From a virus, in IMG/VR virus record IMGVR_UViG_3300025849_000010, positions 62,001-126,000 of that record: a stretch of DNA of 64,000 nt; one strand, given 5' to 3'. A model generated the notes under the pieces. That model saw only the letters and a list, made by a program, of their open reading frames with translations. It was not told the DNA's origin and did not search any database. The position numbers were made by a program, and so were the translations under genes. Shown here one piece after another: positions 27,186 through 36,334 of the stretch; within the stretch, counting starts at the first letter, position 1; every line of letters begins with the position of its first letter.

Positions 27186-28283
27186 ATGTTGGACGCATTA
27201 AAATCACTATTTGAAAACAATGTTGTTTCCGAAAGCGTGAGAGCGGAAATTGAAGAAGCGTGGAATGCAAAAGTTTCAGAAGCAAAGCAAAGTGCAGTGT
27301 CAGAACTGCGTGAAGAGTTTGCTCAGAAATATGCGCATGACAAGAACGTTATGGTAGAAGCTATCGATAAGTTAGTTGAAGACCGTCTTCAAATTGAAAT
27401 TTCAGAGTTTGCAGAAGACCGCAAACAGTTAGCTGAAGCAAAAGCAAAGTATGCAGTAGCAATGCGTGAAAACGCAGATCTACTAAAAGGCTTTGTAGTA
27501 GAATCACTAACTAAAGAAGTTTCAGAGTTACACGAAGATCAGAAAGTTATGGCTGAAAAATATGGTCAACTTGAAGAATTTGTAGTAGAAGCTCTAGCTA
27601 AGGAAATTGCAGAATTTCATACAGACAAAAAAGATCTAGCAGAAACTAAAGTTGCATTGATAAGAGAAGCGAAGGCTCAGTTTGCAAAAGTAAAAACTAC
27701 TTTTGTTAAAAAGAGTTCAGCTCTTGTTGCAGAAACAGTGGCAAAATCACTTAACAAAGAGATTAAAACACTGAAAGAAGATATCGATTCAGCACGTAGT
27801 AACGACTTCGGTCGTAAGATCTTTGAAGCGTTTGCATCAGAATACAATAACAGCTACCTTAATGAGAAATCAGAGGCAGCTAAACTTCTTAGAGTACTAA
27901 GTAAAAAAGACTTAGAGCTTGCAGAAGCGAAAGCAGCTATTGTAGAAAAAACTGCTTTGGTTGAAAGCAAACAGCGAGAAATTGCAGAAGCTAACAGCCA
28001 AATGATGCGAAAAGAAAAGCTTCAAGAACTCCTAGGCCCACTTAACGGTGAGCAAAAGGAAATTATGACAGACTTACTGGAATCAGTTCAGACTGCACGC
28101 CTAACAGCACAGTTTGAAAAGTACCTACCGGCGGTAATTGACGGTAAAACTCCAGCGAAGAAGAAGGCACTGACAGAAGGCAAAGAAATCACAGGCAACA
28201 AAGTTAATACTAGTATCAGTAGTGCAAAAGGCGAAACAGAAAATAATATTTTCGATATTCGTCGATTAGCAGGAATCAAATAA
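27186..28283 (+). CDS. 22: Prohead scaffold protein gp22
   Basis: The 365-residue product is almost entirely helical, with repeating Glu/Lys heptads (coiled coil) containing recurrent FVVE and EIAEFH-type units. It lies between the gp21 protease and gp23, where the major scaffold gp22 belongs. It is probably cut by gp21 and removed before packaging. AGGAG precedes the ATG. Confidence 0.85.
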   Translation: MLDALKSLFENNVVSESVRAEIEEAWNAKVSEAKQSAVSELREEFAQKYAHDKNVMVEAIDKLVEDRLQIEISEFAEDRKQLAEAKAKYAVAMRENADLLKGFVVESLTKEVSELHEDQKVMAEKYGQLEEFVVEALAKEIAEFHTDKKDLAETKVALIREAKAQFAKVKTTFVKKSSALVAETVAKSLNKEIKTLKEDIDSARSNDFGRKIFEAFASEYNNSYLNEKSEAAKLLRVLSKKDLELAEAKAAIVEKTALVESKQREIAEANSQMMRKEKLQELLGPLNGEQKEIMTDLLESVQTARLTAQFEKYLPAVIDGKTPAKKKALTEGKEITGNKVNTSISSAKGETENNIFDIRRLAGIK

Positions 28284-28290
28284 GGAGAAC

Positions 28291-29463
28291 ATGAAAATGT
28301 CAGAACTACTAGAAAGCCGCTGGTCGGACACTAAATCAGCACTGCTCGAAGGCCTAGAAGGCAATCGTAAGTCAGTAATGGCTGTTACACTTGAAAATAC
28401 TCGCAAGTATTTGTCAGAGAGTGCTACAGCAGGTGCTACCTCCGCCGGTAACGTCGCAACTCTTAACAGAGTTATTTTACCCGTCATCAGACGTGTAATG
28501 CCAACAACAATCGCAAACGAATTAGTTGGTGTTCAGCCTATGACAGGACCAGTGGGCCAAATCCACACACTAAGAGTACGCTATGCTGATTCAGCAACAG
28601 GTGTAACAGCAGGTGAAGAAGCTCTATCACCATTCAAGATTGCTCAAGGTTACTCAGGTAACGATGCAGCTGATCCAGATGGTAAAGCTAACAACACTGC
28701 AACACTTGAAGGTGCAGCAGGTAAGCGTATGTCAATTCAGATCTTGAAACAGACTGTTGAAGCAAAGTCACGCAAGCTATCAGCTCGCTGGACATTTGAA
28801 GCAGCTCAAGACGCACAGTCAATGCAAGGCATTGATGTCGAAGCTGAAATCATGGCAGCTCTTGCACAAGAGATTACAACTGAAATTGATCAGGAAATCT
28901 TAAACAGTCTACGTTCATTAGCAGGAACAGCTTCAGAGACCTTTAACCAGGCTGCTGTAAGTGGTACTGCTACTTTCGTTGGTGACGAGCATGCTGCATT
29001 AGCTGTTCTAATCAACCGTCAGGCTAACAAAATCGCACAACGCACTCGTCGTGGTGCAGGTAACTTTGCTGTTGTATCGCCATTCGCGTTAACAGTATTG
29101 CAGTCTGCAACTACTTCTGCGTTTGCACGTACTACTGAAGGTACATTTGAAGCACCAACAAACACTAAGTTCGTTGGAACATTGAACAATGCAATGAAAG
29201 TATATGTTGATACATACGCTTCTGATGCAACTGACGTTCTTGTTGGCTACAAAGGTTCTTCAGAATCTGATGCTGCTGCATTCTACTGCCCATACATCCC
29301 ATTGATGTCAAGCGGTGTTGTACTAGATCCAGATACATTCGAGCCAGTAGTTAGCTTCATGACACGTTATGGTTATGTTGAACTAAACAACACTGCATCG
29401 TCACTAGGCAATGCAGCAGACTACGTCGAGCGTGTTGCGATTTCGAACGTAAGCTTCAGCTAA
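28291..29463 (+). CDS. 23: Major capsid protein gp23
   Basis: The 390-residue product has the N-terminal RRVMPTTIANELVGVQPM and GPVGQIHTLRVRYA motifs of T4-like gp23. It also has a C-terminal VLDPDTFEPVVSFMTRYGYV region. It forms the hexamers of the head shell. It is shorter than T4 gp23 (521), as in other marine myoviruses. The N-terminal 60 residues are probably removed by gp21. An AAGGAG site precedes the start, and a strong intrinsic terminator follows 20 nt after the stop. Confidence 0.95.
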   Translation: MKMSELLESRWSDTKSALLEGLEGNRKSVMAVTLENTRKYLSESATAGATSAGNVATLNRVILPVIRRVMPTTIANELVGVQPMTGPVGQIHTLRVRYADSATGVTAGEEALSPFKIAQGYSGNDAADPDGKANNTATLEGAAGKRMSIQILKQTVEAKSRKLSARWTFEAAQDAQSMQGIDVEAEIMAALAQEITTEIDQEILNSLRSLAGTASETFNQAAVSGTATFVGDEHAALAVLINRQANKIAQRTRRGAGNFAVVSPFALTVLQSATTSAFARTTEGTFEAPTNTKFVGTLNNAMKVYVDTYASDATDVLVGYKGSSESDAAAFYCPYIPLMSSGVVLDPDTFEPVVSFMTRYGYVELNNTASSLGNAADYVERVAISNVSFS

Positions 29464-29483
29464 GTTTTATTTTATATAAAACG

Positions 29484-29512
29484 AAAATAGCACCTTCGGG
29501 TGCTATTTTTTT
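29484..29512 (+). terminator. Intrinsic terminator after gp23
   Basis: An 11-bp stem (29484-29494 with 29499-29509) closes a TTCG tetraloop and runs into a U-tract. This is a textbook factor-independent terminator ending the head operon. Confidence 0.9.
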
Positions 29513-29558
29513 GACTAAATTTTAATGATTTTACGGATGACTTTTAGGTACAAATATG

Positions 29559-29566
29559 TTTAAATA
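29559..29566 (+). promoter_or_regulatory. Possible late promoter of the PqqA-like gene
   Basis: TTTAAATA differs from the NATAAATA core in one position and lies 43 nt upstream of the start at 29610. A preceding terminator means the small gene needs its own promoter, and this is the only candidate I see. Confidence 0.35.
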
Positions 29567-29609
29567 GTAATGTAGTAAATTTTTATTAACTTAATTTATG
29601 GAGTACACT

Positions 29610-29681
29610 ATGTGGACAACACCGAAAGCAACAGAGATGAGATTCGGCTTCGAAGTAACGATGTATGTGATGAACAAGTAA
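29610..29681 (+). CDS. pqqA: PqqA-like peptide, pyrroloquinoline quinone precursor
   Basis: A 23-codon gene encodes a peptide starting MWTTPKATEMRFG and followed by FEVTMYVMNK. PqqA peptides are 23-24 residues with an N-terminal W-x-x-P and a core E-V-T-x-Y. Here Glu15 and Tyr19 sit at exactly the two positions that PqqE/PqqD join in Klebsiella PqqA. GGAG at 29600-29603 with 6-nt spacing supports ATG 29610; an in-frame ATG at 29598 would add four residues. No pqqB, C, D or E is recognisable in the window, so host enzymes or a novel partner would have to process it. It is isolated between two terminators. Confidence 0.8.
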   Translation: MWTTPKATEMRFGFEVTMYVMNK

Positions 29682-29743
29682 CAACATTACCAGAAGTAGA
29701 TATGAGCAAGCTAATAGAAACATTAGATTGTGAGTAAAACATA

Positions 29744-29767
29744 GCCCGCATATTAGCGGGCTTTTTT
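29744..29767 (+). terminator. Intrinsic terminator after the PqqA-like gene
   Basis: GCCCGC and GCGGGC form a 6-bp GC stem around ATATTA, followed by six T. Together with the gp23 terminator it isolates the small gene as a single transcript. Confidence 0.9.
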
Positions 29768-29796
29768 GTCTGCATATAATGCTTTCAGTCGATATG

Positions 29797-29804
29797 GATA
29801 AATA
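29797..29804 (+). promoter_or_regulatory. Late promoter of the virion/fibre module
   Basis: GATAAATA matches the late core. It lies 85 nt upstream of the ATG at 29889 and just after the terminator at 29767. The intervening leader is not translated in any convincing frame. It holds only an AAGGAG site near the start. Confidence 0.6.
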
Positions 29805-29888
29805 CTTTTGTTATAGAGATATCCTCTATTGCGAGGAATTATGCGGAAACCCGCCGCGTAGACCTAGAACGTCAAAAAGGAGAAAACA

Positions 29889-30305
29889 ATGGGACGTCCA
29901 CTTAATAAAAGATACTTCGGAGAACCAACTGCCGGAGGAAACGAAATCAAAGTACAATTTCACAATGGAACAGCTAGTGTAAACGGCTGGATCGTTAAAC
30001 AAAAAGGTTCAAAAAAATTCTTATGCTCAGACGGAACTGTCGAAGCAACATGTGTACTAGTTGACAAAGCATCAGGCGCAGTAGCAGCTGGTGAAATGAC
30101 TATTACAGTACTTGACGGTGCAACACCACGTCAGGTAACAAAGATTGCTGCACACAAAGTAACAATGGATAACGGTTTAACTATTAACTGGGACTTCACT
30201 GGAACTGGTGCAACTGTTGAAATGGAAGAAGCAGGCGATGATGCTGTTATCGACAATGTAGGCGTTGATGAAGACGACTTCGAAGGCGATGACCCAGCAC
30301 CATAA
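29889..30305 (+). CDS. Virion structural protein, MGRPLNKRYFG family
   Basis: The 138-residue product begins MGRPLNKRYFGEP, a start seen in proteins of marine T4-like phages encoded near the fibre genes. The body is beta-rich with Gly/Thr, and the last 30 residues are strongly acidic. I infer a structural role from position ahead of fibre genes and from the late promoter. No enzyme motif is visible. AAGGAG lies upstream. Confidence 0.6.
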   Translation: MGRPLNKRYFGEPTAGGNEIKVQFHNGTASVNGWIVKQKGSKKFLCSDGTVEATCVLVDKASGAVAAGEMTITVLDGATPRQVTKIAAHKVTMDNGLTINWDFTGTGATVEMEEAGDDAVIDNVGVDEDDFEGDDPAP

Positions 30306-30333
30306 GCTGATATTTTCAATATAAGGAATCATA

Positions 30334-31416
30334 ATGTTAAGACTAGTTAGTGTACCCGATGGCGACTATAAATTAAAAACTAAACCAGGTGGAAAGATCA
30401 CACTCGATCCAGGCGCATCTGGTAACGTAGTCGTTGATGGTAATTTAACTGTAACAGGTAACACTACTACAGTTAATTCTACTATCACAACGATTAAAGA
30501 CCCTATAATAACTTTAAACGAAGGTGATCCGGGCACACAAGGAGCTATAAGTTTTAGAAAAGCCGGTTTGCACATTAATAGAGGTAATGGCATTCCGGAC
30601 ACTTATATAGTCCACGACGAAGACGTAACATTCACTGATCCTTATACTGGAGCACAATCATACGGTGTTATTAACTTTTTCCAAGAATCGTTTACAGGCG
30701 GCGGAACAAGAATAGAAACTTCTGTTCCATTAAAGACACAAAGTATTGTTATTACCCCTGGAACTAAATTTTTATTCCAAGGTCTAGGTAGTACAGGTGT
30801 ACTTGAAGTAGATAGTGCAGCATATGCAGAATCTATTGATCCTAGAGCATCGGGTTGGTTTACAAACGATGACGATAAAATACTTGCTAACAAAGGTTAT
30901 GTAGATTGGAAAATTGTTGACTATCTAAACATAACTGGTGTACCTACAATTTCTAGTACGCTTGCTGATCCAATTACATTTGCACCAATCTCTACTACTG
31001 CGATAACAGTTAAACAAGAAGGTGTTAACTGGACGCAGAATAGTGAAATTGAAATGACTATCGATGATGTTTCTGCTTTTAGAGCATCGAATGAAGATGG
31101 TTTTGAATTTTACAATGCTATTGATGCACAAGGACTTAGAATAAAAGGTTACGATAGCGGAACATTAATCGAAAGTATGGGATCAAACTCGGATCTTACA
31201 CTAACAGTTAGTGGTTCAGGAAGCATACGCATACTAGATGATTTATTAATGGTTAAGAATAGCAGCGAGCCTGCACTTCCTCCTCCGGGCACTGGAACTA
31301 AGTTATACGGTGGAGAAATAGGCGGAGGCGGCACTGGCTTGTATGCTGCAACTGAAGAAGGCAGAGACGAGTTAGCAAGCAGACGAAAGGCAATCATTTA
31401 CGGATTGTTGTTTTAA
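30334..31416 (+). CDS. Virion structural or fibre-associated protein
   Basis: The 360-residue product has an N-terminal run of beta-strands of the type GNVVVDGNLTVTGNTTTVNS and a middle Ser/Thr-rich region. A glycine-rich C-terminal part (GGEIGGGGTGLYAATEEG) follows. This N-terminal pattern is common in trimeric fibre stems of marine phages. It is co-oriented with the two fibre genes downstream and shares repeat style with the 1500-aa protein. Confidence 0.6.
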   Translation: MLRLVSVPDGDYKLKTKPGGKITLDPGASGNVVVDGNLTVTGNTTTVNSTITTIKDPIITLNEGDPGTQGAISFRKAGLHINRGNGIPDTYIVHDEDVTFTDPYTGAQSYGVINFFQESFTGGGTRIETSVPLKTQSIVITPGTKFLFQGLGSTGVLEVDSAAYAESIDPRASGWFTNDDDKILANKGYVDWKIVDYLNITGVPTISSTLADPITFAPISTTAITVKQEGVNWTQNSEIEMTIDDVSAFRASNEDGFEFYNAIDAQGLRIKGYDSGTLIESMGSNSDLTLTVSGSGSIRILDDLLMVKNSSEPALPPPGTGTKLYGGEIGGGGTGLYAATEEGRDELASRRKAIIYGLLF

Positions 31417-31427
31417 GGGATATAAAA

Positions 31428-31760
31428 ATGGCTATAAAAAATGTAAGAATAAGCACTACTAACGCAACAGAAGTTTTGCTCAATGATCAAGCTGTAGGCG
31501 GCGGTAATGATATAGCTGTTACTATAATGATTTTGTGCAATACATCTGCTAGCACAGACGTAACAGTTGATCTACACGTTGTTGCTGCTGGTGATGCAGC
31601 AGGAGAAGACAATCAAATAATGAAAGATTTGTCGATTCCAGCAGGCGAAAGTTTTAGTTTAGATACTGAAAAATTTGTTATGGAAGAGAATGACGGAATT
31701 CAAGTTGTTGCTAGTACTGCAAACGTAGTTACAGTGACCTCTAGTTACGTGAGGGTATAA
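31428..31760 (+). CDS. Small virion protein between fibre genes
   Basis: The 110-residue product is beta-rich, with strands such as VTVDLHVVAAGD and a C-terminal TANVVTVTSSYVRV. It starts MAIKNVRISTTNATEVLLND. The composition and place, 12 nt after one fibre-type gene and 4 nt before the next, suggest a small fibre or adaptor protein. I do not recognise the family. Confidence 0.5.
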   Translation: MAIKNVRISTTNATEVLLNDQAVGGGNDIAVTIMILCNTSASTDVTVDLHVVAAGDAAGEDNQIMKDLSIPAGESFSLDTEKFVMEENDGIQVVASTANVVTVTSSYVRV

Positions 31761-31763
31761 AGA

Positions 31764-34700
31764 ATGAAGTTTTTAAAACGTAATACACTTGCTTCTAAAA
31801 ATGTAAAAGACGAAGCATTAAAGATTAATAGATATGGTGAAGTAACTTCAGACAGTAAAATGTCTATTGGTAAATCTTCGCGTCCAATTGTAGAATTAGA
31901 TGTCAACGGAAGTGCAAATGTATCTGATACACTTAACGCTAACGTATTGCAAGCAACTGTATTAGAACCACAGTTCTCAAATGGCGACTTATCTATACGT
32001 GCAAGTGGTACTGGTAATGTTGTTATTAACAACTTGCTTACCGTTGGCGAAACTGCAACTACTTTTACAGGCGAAGTTGTTAACATCAACAACTTGAGAC
32101 TAGATGGCGACGGCGGTCGCACAGGTATATCAGCAATTGATTCAAATACCGGACTTTATTTAGATAGTGCCGGTACAGAAGGAATTTATGCTAACGGTGT
32201 AGACATTACTAAAACAGAAGGTAATGTAATTTGGGTTACTGCAAATGGTAGTGACGGCAATACAGGCGAAAGTATGCAAGACGCACTTGCAACTGTTAGA
32301 CAAGCTCTTATTATTGCACGTAACGGAGATACTGTTAAAATCGGAACAGGGACATTTGAAGAAATCTTTCCATTAACTGTATATCCCGGCGTGTCTATTA
32401 ACGGACAAGGAATACGCTCTACACAAATTAAACCAACTGCTGCGACACGTGATCAAAACTGTTTCCAGTTTAGAGGCGGCGCATCAGTTAAAGACTTGAC
32501 TGTTCGAGAAATGGAATATAATAGCATAGCTGATAGAGGTTATGCTTTCTGTTACGATGAGTCAACAACAGCAACATTTACTCGTGGTCCTTACATTATG
32601 AACGTAACTGTTCTTAACTTCGGATCAACAGTACGTTTAGGCATTAACTCACCGGATGATCCATACGGATATAGTGCAGGTGATGCAGGCCGTGGTATTA
32701 AAGCTGACGGCAGATACGTTAATAGAAATTCTATAGAACCAAGTTTCCTTGTAAACGAAGCTACATTCTTTTGCCCAGGACAAACTGCTATTGTACTGAC
32801 AAACGGTACACGTATGGAGTATTTAAACTCATTTGTTTACCTAGCAGACAAAGCAATACATGCAACTACAGGAACACAAGGCTGGGGCGGCACTGGGCAA
32901 ACTTATGTCATTGTTAACAATGTCACCGGCGGAAACTTTATTCCGGGCGAAACAGTACGTTACACTTCAACAGATGGTTCAACAGTAGCACAGTTCCAAA
33001 TATCAAGCTGGGACGTATCAACTCAAACATTGTCAATTACAGGACTATATACTGGACTCGACGGAGTTGACTTTACACCGCAATATGGTCAAGGTGGTTC
33101 AATTATTGGTACAGTTTCTGGTGTACAAGCAGAAAATATTGTAGAAGTTACAAAGTTTGAGTTTGGCGCAGAACTAAGAGCAATTGGCTCCGCAATGGTA
33201 TACGGTAACACAGGTGTTGTTGCTGATGGACCAGGTGTAAGTTTGCGCTTAATTGGACACAACTTTGCATACATTGGCGCAGGCAAACTAACATCTAACC
33301 GTGCTTCGGATGCAATACAAGCAAACGAAGTTGTTGAAACTAACGGTGCTAAAGTTCGCTATACATCAACTGACCATTTAGGCGACTTCCGTGTAGGCGA
33401 TCTGTTTTATGTATCACAAGAAACAGGGGAAGTGCAAATTGACGGCAGTGGGCTTAATTTTGGTGCGCTAGCAGGTGGATTAGTATTTGATGACGGCGCA
33501 GGAAACAAGAGTAGTATTACTGCTACTGAACTAACAACTGGATTTTTAACTTTCACAAGCAACGCTATTGGATCAACTGATATACTAGAAATTGATTCGT
33601 TAGATGCAATGACATTGTATGCTGCTGAAGGTGACATATCAATCAATGCAGCTGACGGAACACAGCAACTAGAAATCACTGGTGGGCCAATTATTTTACG
33701 AGGAGAAATCCAACTTGGTACTGATCCGCTATTACAAGGTGATGACTTTCCTCATGTAACTAAATTTAAATCGTTTGTTGAAAGCAACATACAGCCAGCT
33801 CCTGAATTTACAGGGATATGGGACTTAGGACAACCTGACGCAGTCTGGGCAACACTGTATGCAAGTGCAGTGCAAGTAGATGACATACGTTTAGAAGATA
33901 ATAAAATCTCAGTTAATAATACTAACTCTGATTTAGAAATTATACCAAGCGGTGCAGGTAGTGTTCTCATTGGAGGTACAACTTATCTTAAAGTACCAGT
34001 AGGTAATACACCCGAACGTGGTCCAAATGCACAAGCAGGTGCTATCCGATTCAACACACAAATTCAGCAGTTTGAAGGTTATCAGGGAACAGCATGGAGC
34101 TCACTAGGCGGCATTAAAGACATTGACGGTAATACATATATTACTCCAGAAGTATCTCCAGGGTCTAACGATGATAGGTTTGATATATACGCTGGCGGAA
34201 CATTAATCGGACAGTGGGATTTTGATGATCTTACAGTAAATTCTACTAGATTTAATAACAACAACTTTACGTTTGAAAATAATGTCATGAAAATGACAGA
34301 CATTGATACTAACTATCGTTTTGAAATAACTCCAGGTGGAACTGGTGAATTCTTCTTTAACAAAACAGTTCATATTGAAGGCGACATTGTATTGCCAGGC
34401 GGCACTATTAGTGCGCCTAATGCAACGCTATCTATTACAAGTTTAGCAGCACAAAATTTTGCAAGTGATATTATTCCTGACGTTAATATGGCGTATGACA
34501 TTGGTCATACAACTTCGATGTTTAGTGCAGCGTACATTGCAGAAGTTAACACATCAGATTTTAGATTATTTCAAAATAGAATTAGCACTATAAACACAAA
34601 TGCTGATTTTGAAATTCAAGCAGCTGGCAGCGGTCAAGTTAGAATCATCGGCGATTCGGCATTAGTAATACCAGTTGGCGGCAATTCTGTAAGACCTGCA

Positions 34701-36266
34701 GGAGAACTTGGACAAGTACGCTTTAATACTGATACTAATCAGTATGAAGGATACAACGGTATTGCATGGAGTTCATTAGGCGGCGTTCGTGATGTAGACG
34801 GCGACACTTACATAATTCCAGAAACAAGTCCAGGATCTAACGAAGACACATTGTTCTTCTATGGCGGCGGCATTGAGTTACTAAGACTTAACAATCAAGG
34901 CTTCCAAGGCGGAATATTAATTGATGGCAATTTAAGCATTGAAGGCAATGCAATTAAAACACTACAGTCAAACTCCGATATTGACATTATGCCAAACGGC
35001 ACAGGCGAAGTTAATCTTGATGCAAATACAAACGTTACTGGTGTTTTAAATGCAAGCAATTGGGTAACTACTCCTAGAGCATTTATTACAGGCGAACTAA
35101 TAAACAGAATTGCATACATTGACTTTCAAAATGAAATACAAACTAGTGACAACTTGCAGTTTGATGACACTGAATTAACAGTAAATGTTCCTACAAATAT
35201 TAACGGAAACACTACTATTGATGGCATACTAAACATCACAGCAAATATTAACACCCCTGAAGTATTTTCGGATTTCTTAACTGTTGCTGAAGATGCATAC
35301 TTCCTAAAGAATGTTTACTTTGACGAAGTTGGAGTGTTTGGTACACGAATAGCTACACTTAATACAAATGCTCCGTTGCAACTTGATGCAGCAGGCAACG
35401 GTAGAATTGTTTCAATGAAAAACATGACCGTTGAAGGTGAGTTGTTTATTGAAGGTGACTTATACGGTAGTTCAACTACTCAGAATGTCTTTAACACAAC
35501 AGCTACTACTATAAATGCATTCGGTCAAGCAACAAACATTAGTTTTGGTAATGCAGCAGGTACAACTAGATTTAATTCTAACACCGGATCGTTAGCATAT
35601 AATAGCGGCGCTGTTGTTATTGGCGGCGGATTGGGAGTCGGAGAAAATATTAATGTACTCGGAGACCTAGCTGTACAAGGCGGTGAAATCCGTACTGCAC
35701 AAGAAAACTTTGATCTTCTTAGAGATAACATACAGTTCTTAAGAGCATTTAACAGTGCAATTAGTATTGAATTTGGCGCAACAACTGGACAAACTTCCTT
35801 TGAGTCAACAGACTCTAGCACTAGTGTACTAACAGGTGGTGCAATATTTAAAGGCGGCATCGGTGTTGCTGAGAACGTTTATGTCGGCGGCATTATTAAT
35901 GCTACCAATACAGTAGATTCTACAAGTGCAGCAACTGGTGCAATAGTAACTGAAGGCGGAGTCGGTATTGGCAAAGCACTTTATGTTGCAGGCCTTACAA
36001 GACTTGAAGATCCAACTAGTTCTACATCTAGTACAACAGGAGCGTTATTAGTAACCGGCGGTGTTGGCATTGCTGAGAATATAAACGTTGCTGGCATTAT
36101 GCAAATCGAATCAACTACTGAGTCGGGAAGTACTACTTCCGGAGCATTAGTAGTAGAGGGCGGAGTTGGCGTTGGTAGAGATATCTACGTTGGACAAGAT
36201 TTAGAAGGCGCTGGAATTGATTTAAGTTACATTAATAACTTCACAATTGATGGCGGCACATTCTAA
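31764..36266 (+). CDS. Long fibre protein with pectate-lyase-like domain (1500 aa)
   Basis: Residues about 150-300 contain VTANGSDGNTGESMQDALAT and RNGDTVKIGTGTFEEIFPLT, a pattern of parallel beta-helix (pectate-lyase-fold) fibre domains. Two paralogous segments (near residues 750-830 and 970-1060) share the motif AWSSLGG followed by D-x-D-G-x-T-Y. The C-terminal part repeats a TGALVVEGGVGVGRDIYVG unit about every 35 residues (about 35810-36230). Extended trimeric fibres of marine T4-like phages show such layouts. It precedes the giant fibre gene and probably contributes to host attachment. Confidence 0.7.
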   Translation: MKFLKRNTLASKNVKDEALKINRYGEVTSDSKMSIGKSSRPIVELDVNGSANVSDTLNANVLQATVLEPQFSNGDLSIRASGTGNVVINNLLTVGETATTFTGEVVNINNLRLDGDGGRTGISAIDSNTGLYLDSAGTEGIYANGVDITKTEGNVIWVTANGSDGNTGESMQDALATVRQALIIARNGDTVKIGTGTFEEIFPLTVYPGVSINGQGIRSTQIKPTAATRDQNCFQFRGGASVKDLTVREMEYNSIADRGYAFCYDESTTATFTRGPYIMNVTVLNFGSTVRLGINSPDDPYGYSAGDAGRGIKADGRYVNRNSIEPSFLVNEATFFCPGQTAIVLTNGTRMEYLNSFVYLADKAIHATTGTQGWGGTGQTYVIVNNVTGGNFIPGETVRYTSTDGSTVAQFQISSWDVSTQTLSITGLYTGLDGVDFTPQYGQGGSIIGTVSGVQAENIVEVTKFEFGAELRAIGSAMVYGNTGVVADGPGVSLRLIGHNFAYIGAGKLTSNRASDAIQANEVVETNGAKVRYTSTDHLGDFRVGDLFYVSQETGEVQIDGSGLNFGALAGGLVFDDGAGNKSSITATELTTGFLTFTSNAIGSTDILEIDSLDAMTLYAAEGDISINAADGTQQLEITGGPIILRGEIQLGTDPLLQGDDFPHVTKFKSFVESNIQPAPEFTGIWDLGQPDAVWATLYASAVQVDDIRLEDNKISVNNTNSDLEIIPSGAGSVLIGGTTYLKVPVGNTPERGPNAQAGAIRFNTQIQQFEGYQGTAWSSLGGIKDIDGNTYITPEVSPGSNDDRFDIYAGGTLIGQWDFDDLTVNSTRFNNNNFTFENNVMKMTDIDTNYRFEITPGGTGEFFFNKTVHIEGDIVLPGGTISAPNATLSITSLAAQNFASDIIPDVNMAYDIGHTTSMFSAAYIAEVNTSDFRLFQNRISTINTNADFEIQAAGSGQVRIIGDSALVIPVGGNSVRPAGELGQVRFNTDTNQYEGYNGIAWSSLGGVRDVDGDTYIIPETSPGSNEDTLFFYGGGIELLRLNNQGFQGGILIDGNLSIEGNAIKTLQSNSDIDIMPNGTGEVNLDANTNVTGVLNASNWVTTPRAFITGELINRIAYIDFQNEIQTSDNLQFDDTELTVNVPTNINGNTTIDGILNITANINTPEVFSDFLTVAEDAYFLKNVYFDEVGVFGTRIATLNTNAPLQLDAAGNGRIVSMKNMTVEGELFIEGDLYGSSTTQNVFNTTATTINAFGQATNISFGNAAGTTRFNSNTGSLAYNSGAVVIGGGLGVGENINVLGDLAVQGGEIRTAQENFDLLRDNIQFLRAFNSAISIEFGATTGQTSFESTDSSTSVLTGGAIFKGGIGVAENVYVGGIINATNTVDSTSAATGAIVTEGGVGIGKALYVAGLTRLEDPTSSTSSTTGALLVTGGVGIAENINVAGIMQIESTTESGSTTSGALVVEGGVGVGRDIYVGQDLEGAGIDLSYINNFTIDGGTF

Positions 36267-36289
36267 AAAATCCGTATCCTTCTCAAAGA

Positions 36290-36297
36290 AATAAATA
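36290..36297 (+). promoter_or_regulatory. Late promoter of the giant fibre and radical-SAM operon
   Basis: AATAAATA lies 38 nt upstream of the ATG at 36335. No other promoter or terminator is visible between it and 57398, so it may drive the whole fibre, precursor-peptide and radical-SAM run. Confidence 0.55.
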
Positions 36298-36334
36298 CAT
36301 ATACAAGAATATCGTAACTGGGAAGTAACCAATA

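Noticed and set aside
29612-29737. A 41-codon frame from GTG 29612 overlapping the PqqA-like gene in another phase
   Set aside because: It has no ribosome site of its own and no recognisable motif. The other phase has exact PqqA features and a good GGAG. It remains a minor alternative.
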